From contig OZ255706.1 of NCBI GenBank assembly GCA_965277025.1, positions 2,542,001-2,606,000 of the forward strand: 64,000 nucleotides of DNA. The letters are read 5' to 3'. The notes under the pieces were generated by a model. It saw only the letters and a list, made by a program, of their open reading frames with translations, ran no database searches and was not told the DNA's origin. Below are positions 63,357 through 64,000 of this stretch, piece by piece. The position numbers and the translations under genes are program-made. Position 1 is the stretch's first letter; each line of letters opens with the position of its first letter. Source of the DNA: Methylomarinum sp965277025. GTDB lineage: Bacteria; Pseudomonadota; Gammaproteobacteria; Methylococcales; Methylomonadaceae.

Positions 63357-64000
63357 ATGGATATTTCCCGGCAACCGGTTTCCAATCTTAAAGGTATTGG
63401 CCCACAATCGGTTGCCAGACTGGATAAACTGGGTATCCATTATGTTCAGGATCTGCTATTTCATTTACCGCATCGTTATCTGGACAAAACCCGTTGCCAC
63501 CCGATCGCTTCTTTAACGGCAGGCCAAACCGTTTTAATCGCTGGCATTATCGAAGCTGCAACCGTCCTCCCGCATGGCAAGCGTCATTTAATCATCACCC
63601 TGAACGATGACACCGCCCAAATCAATTTACGTTTTTTCCACTACAGCGCCGCCCAGCTCAAACAATTAAAACCCGGCGTCTATCTCGCCTGCTTTGGGGA
63701 AATTCGTGCAGGATACCAGGGCCTGGAAATGACTCACCCCGAGTACTCTGTTTATCATTCGCAACAAGTACCGACAGAGGAGCGGCTGACGCCGGTTTAT
63801 CCCAGCACCGAAGGCTTGCGTCAAGCGACGTTGAGAAAAGCCATTCAGCAAGCCCTCGCATCACTGAACGATCAGCTTCAGGACTTTCTGCCCGACTCTG
63901 TCCGTGAGCGACATGGGTTTCCACCTCTGCAACAGGCACTGGAAACACTACATTCCCCCTTGCCCGCACAATTACAACAAAATACGGCGTTAAAACGGCT
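63357..64000 (+). CDS. recG: ATP-dependent DNA helicase RecG (5' part)
   Basis: 214 codons from the ATG at 63357 to the window edge with no stop. The N-terminal wedge/OB domain is visible: NLKGIGPQSVARLDKLGIHY, QDLLFHLPHRYLDKT, then VLIAGIIEAATVLPHGKRH and LRFFHYSAAQLKQLKPG. The helicase motifs lie beyond the window. RecG remodels stalled replication forks. Gene order spoT-ridA-recG is common in gammaproteobacteria. Confidence 0.93.
   Translation, partial: MDISRQPVSNLKGIGPQSVARLDKLGIHYVQDLLFHLPHRYLDKTRCHPIASLTAGQTVLIAGIIEAATVLPHGKRHLIITLNDDTAQINLRFFHYSAAQLKQLKPGVYLACFGEIRAGYQGLEMTHPEYSVYHSQQVPTEERLTPVYPSTEGLRQATLRKAIQQALASLNDQLQDFLPDSVRERHGFPPLQQALETLHSPLPAQLQQNTALKR

Noticed and set aside
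1..64000. CRISPR array or tRNA genes
   Set aside because: No regularly spaced short repeats and no cloverleaf-like sequence were noticed on reading; a dedicated tRNA and repeat scan was not possible.

Overview
The window looks like chromosome from a gammaproteobacterium. Gene content and order point to a Methylococcales-type methanotroph or a relative, but no methane-oxidation gene is present, so that placement is inference. The reasons are a complete gammaproteobacterial division and cell-wall (dcw) cluster, the rsmI / lpoA-yraN-diaA-dolP block, the yggS / pilT-pilU pair, pgk, rpoZ-spoT-ridA-recG, and several secreted proteins ending in the VPxPAAxWLF form of the PEP-CTERM sorting signal.

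Layout. Positions 1-9.5 kb are a decayed accessory region. It holds a frameshifted alpha/beta hydrolase, an ABC transporter split by an IS4 element, a knot of nested IS fragments, remnants of pgaC/pgaD, a small secreted protein, a beheaded HPt domain and an IS66 element. From 9.6 to 28.1 kb, on the minus strand, runs an intact dcw cluster. In transcription order it is mraZ-rsmH-ftsL-ftsI-murE-murF-mraY-murD-ftsW-murG-murC-murB-ddl-ftsQ-ftsA-ftsZ, then lpxC, with many ATGA-type overlaps. Its promoter and a likely MraZ operator are visible at 28.13-28.20 kb. From 28.2 to 48.3 kb is an insertion-sequence island carrying full or partial IS3, IS4, IS630, IS5 and two other DDE elements, many nested in one another. 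The RNase P RNA gene (33.87-34.22 kb) survives inside it. Between the IS elements sit broken PEP-CTERM-type surface proteins, a PAS fragment and a RelE/ParE toxin-antitoxin pair. From 48.3 kb to the end the sequence is core-like again: rsmI, an IS110 element, then lpoA, yraN, diaA, dolP, a TSUP permease, yggS, pilT, pilU, a conserved membrane protein, pgk, rpoZ, spoT, ridA and the start of recG.

How it fits together. In Pseudomonas and relatives the order rsmI-rnpB-mraZ is compact. Here the same order and strand are kept, but about 20 kb of mobile DNA has been inserted at several points between the three genes. Target-site duplications are intact at many elements, so several insertions can be undone on paper and the interrupted reading frames restored exactly (ABC transporter, DUF1566-like protein). 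Frameshifts are concentrated in the accessory DNA and are absent from about 18 kb of dcw genes and about 14 kb of right-hand core genes. This argues for real decay of the accessory part over a uniform sequencing-error rate.

The less ordinary signals are: a candidate bridge RNA upstream of the IS110 recombinase; two small non-coding mobile repeat families, one of which supplies the stop codons of two convergent genes; a three-level nest of IS elements beside rsmI; and a pair of Met/Cys-rich PEP-CTERM paralogues.
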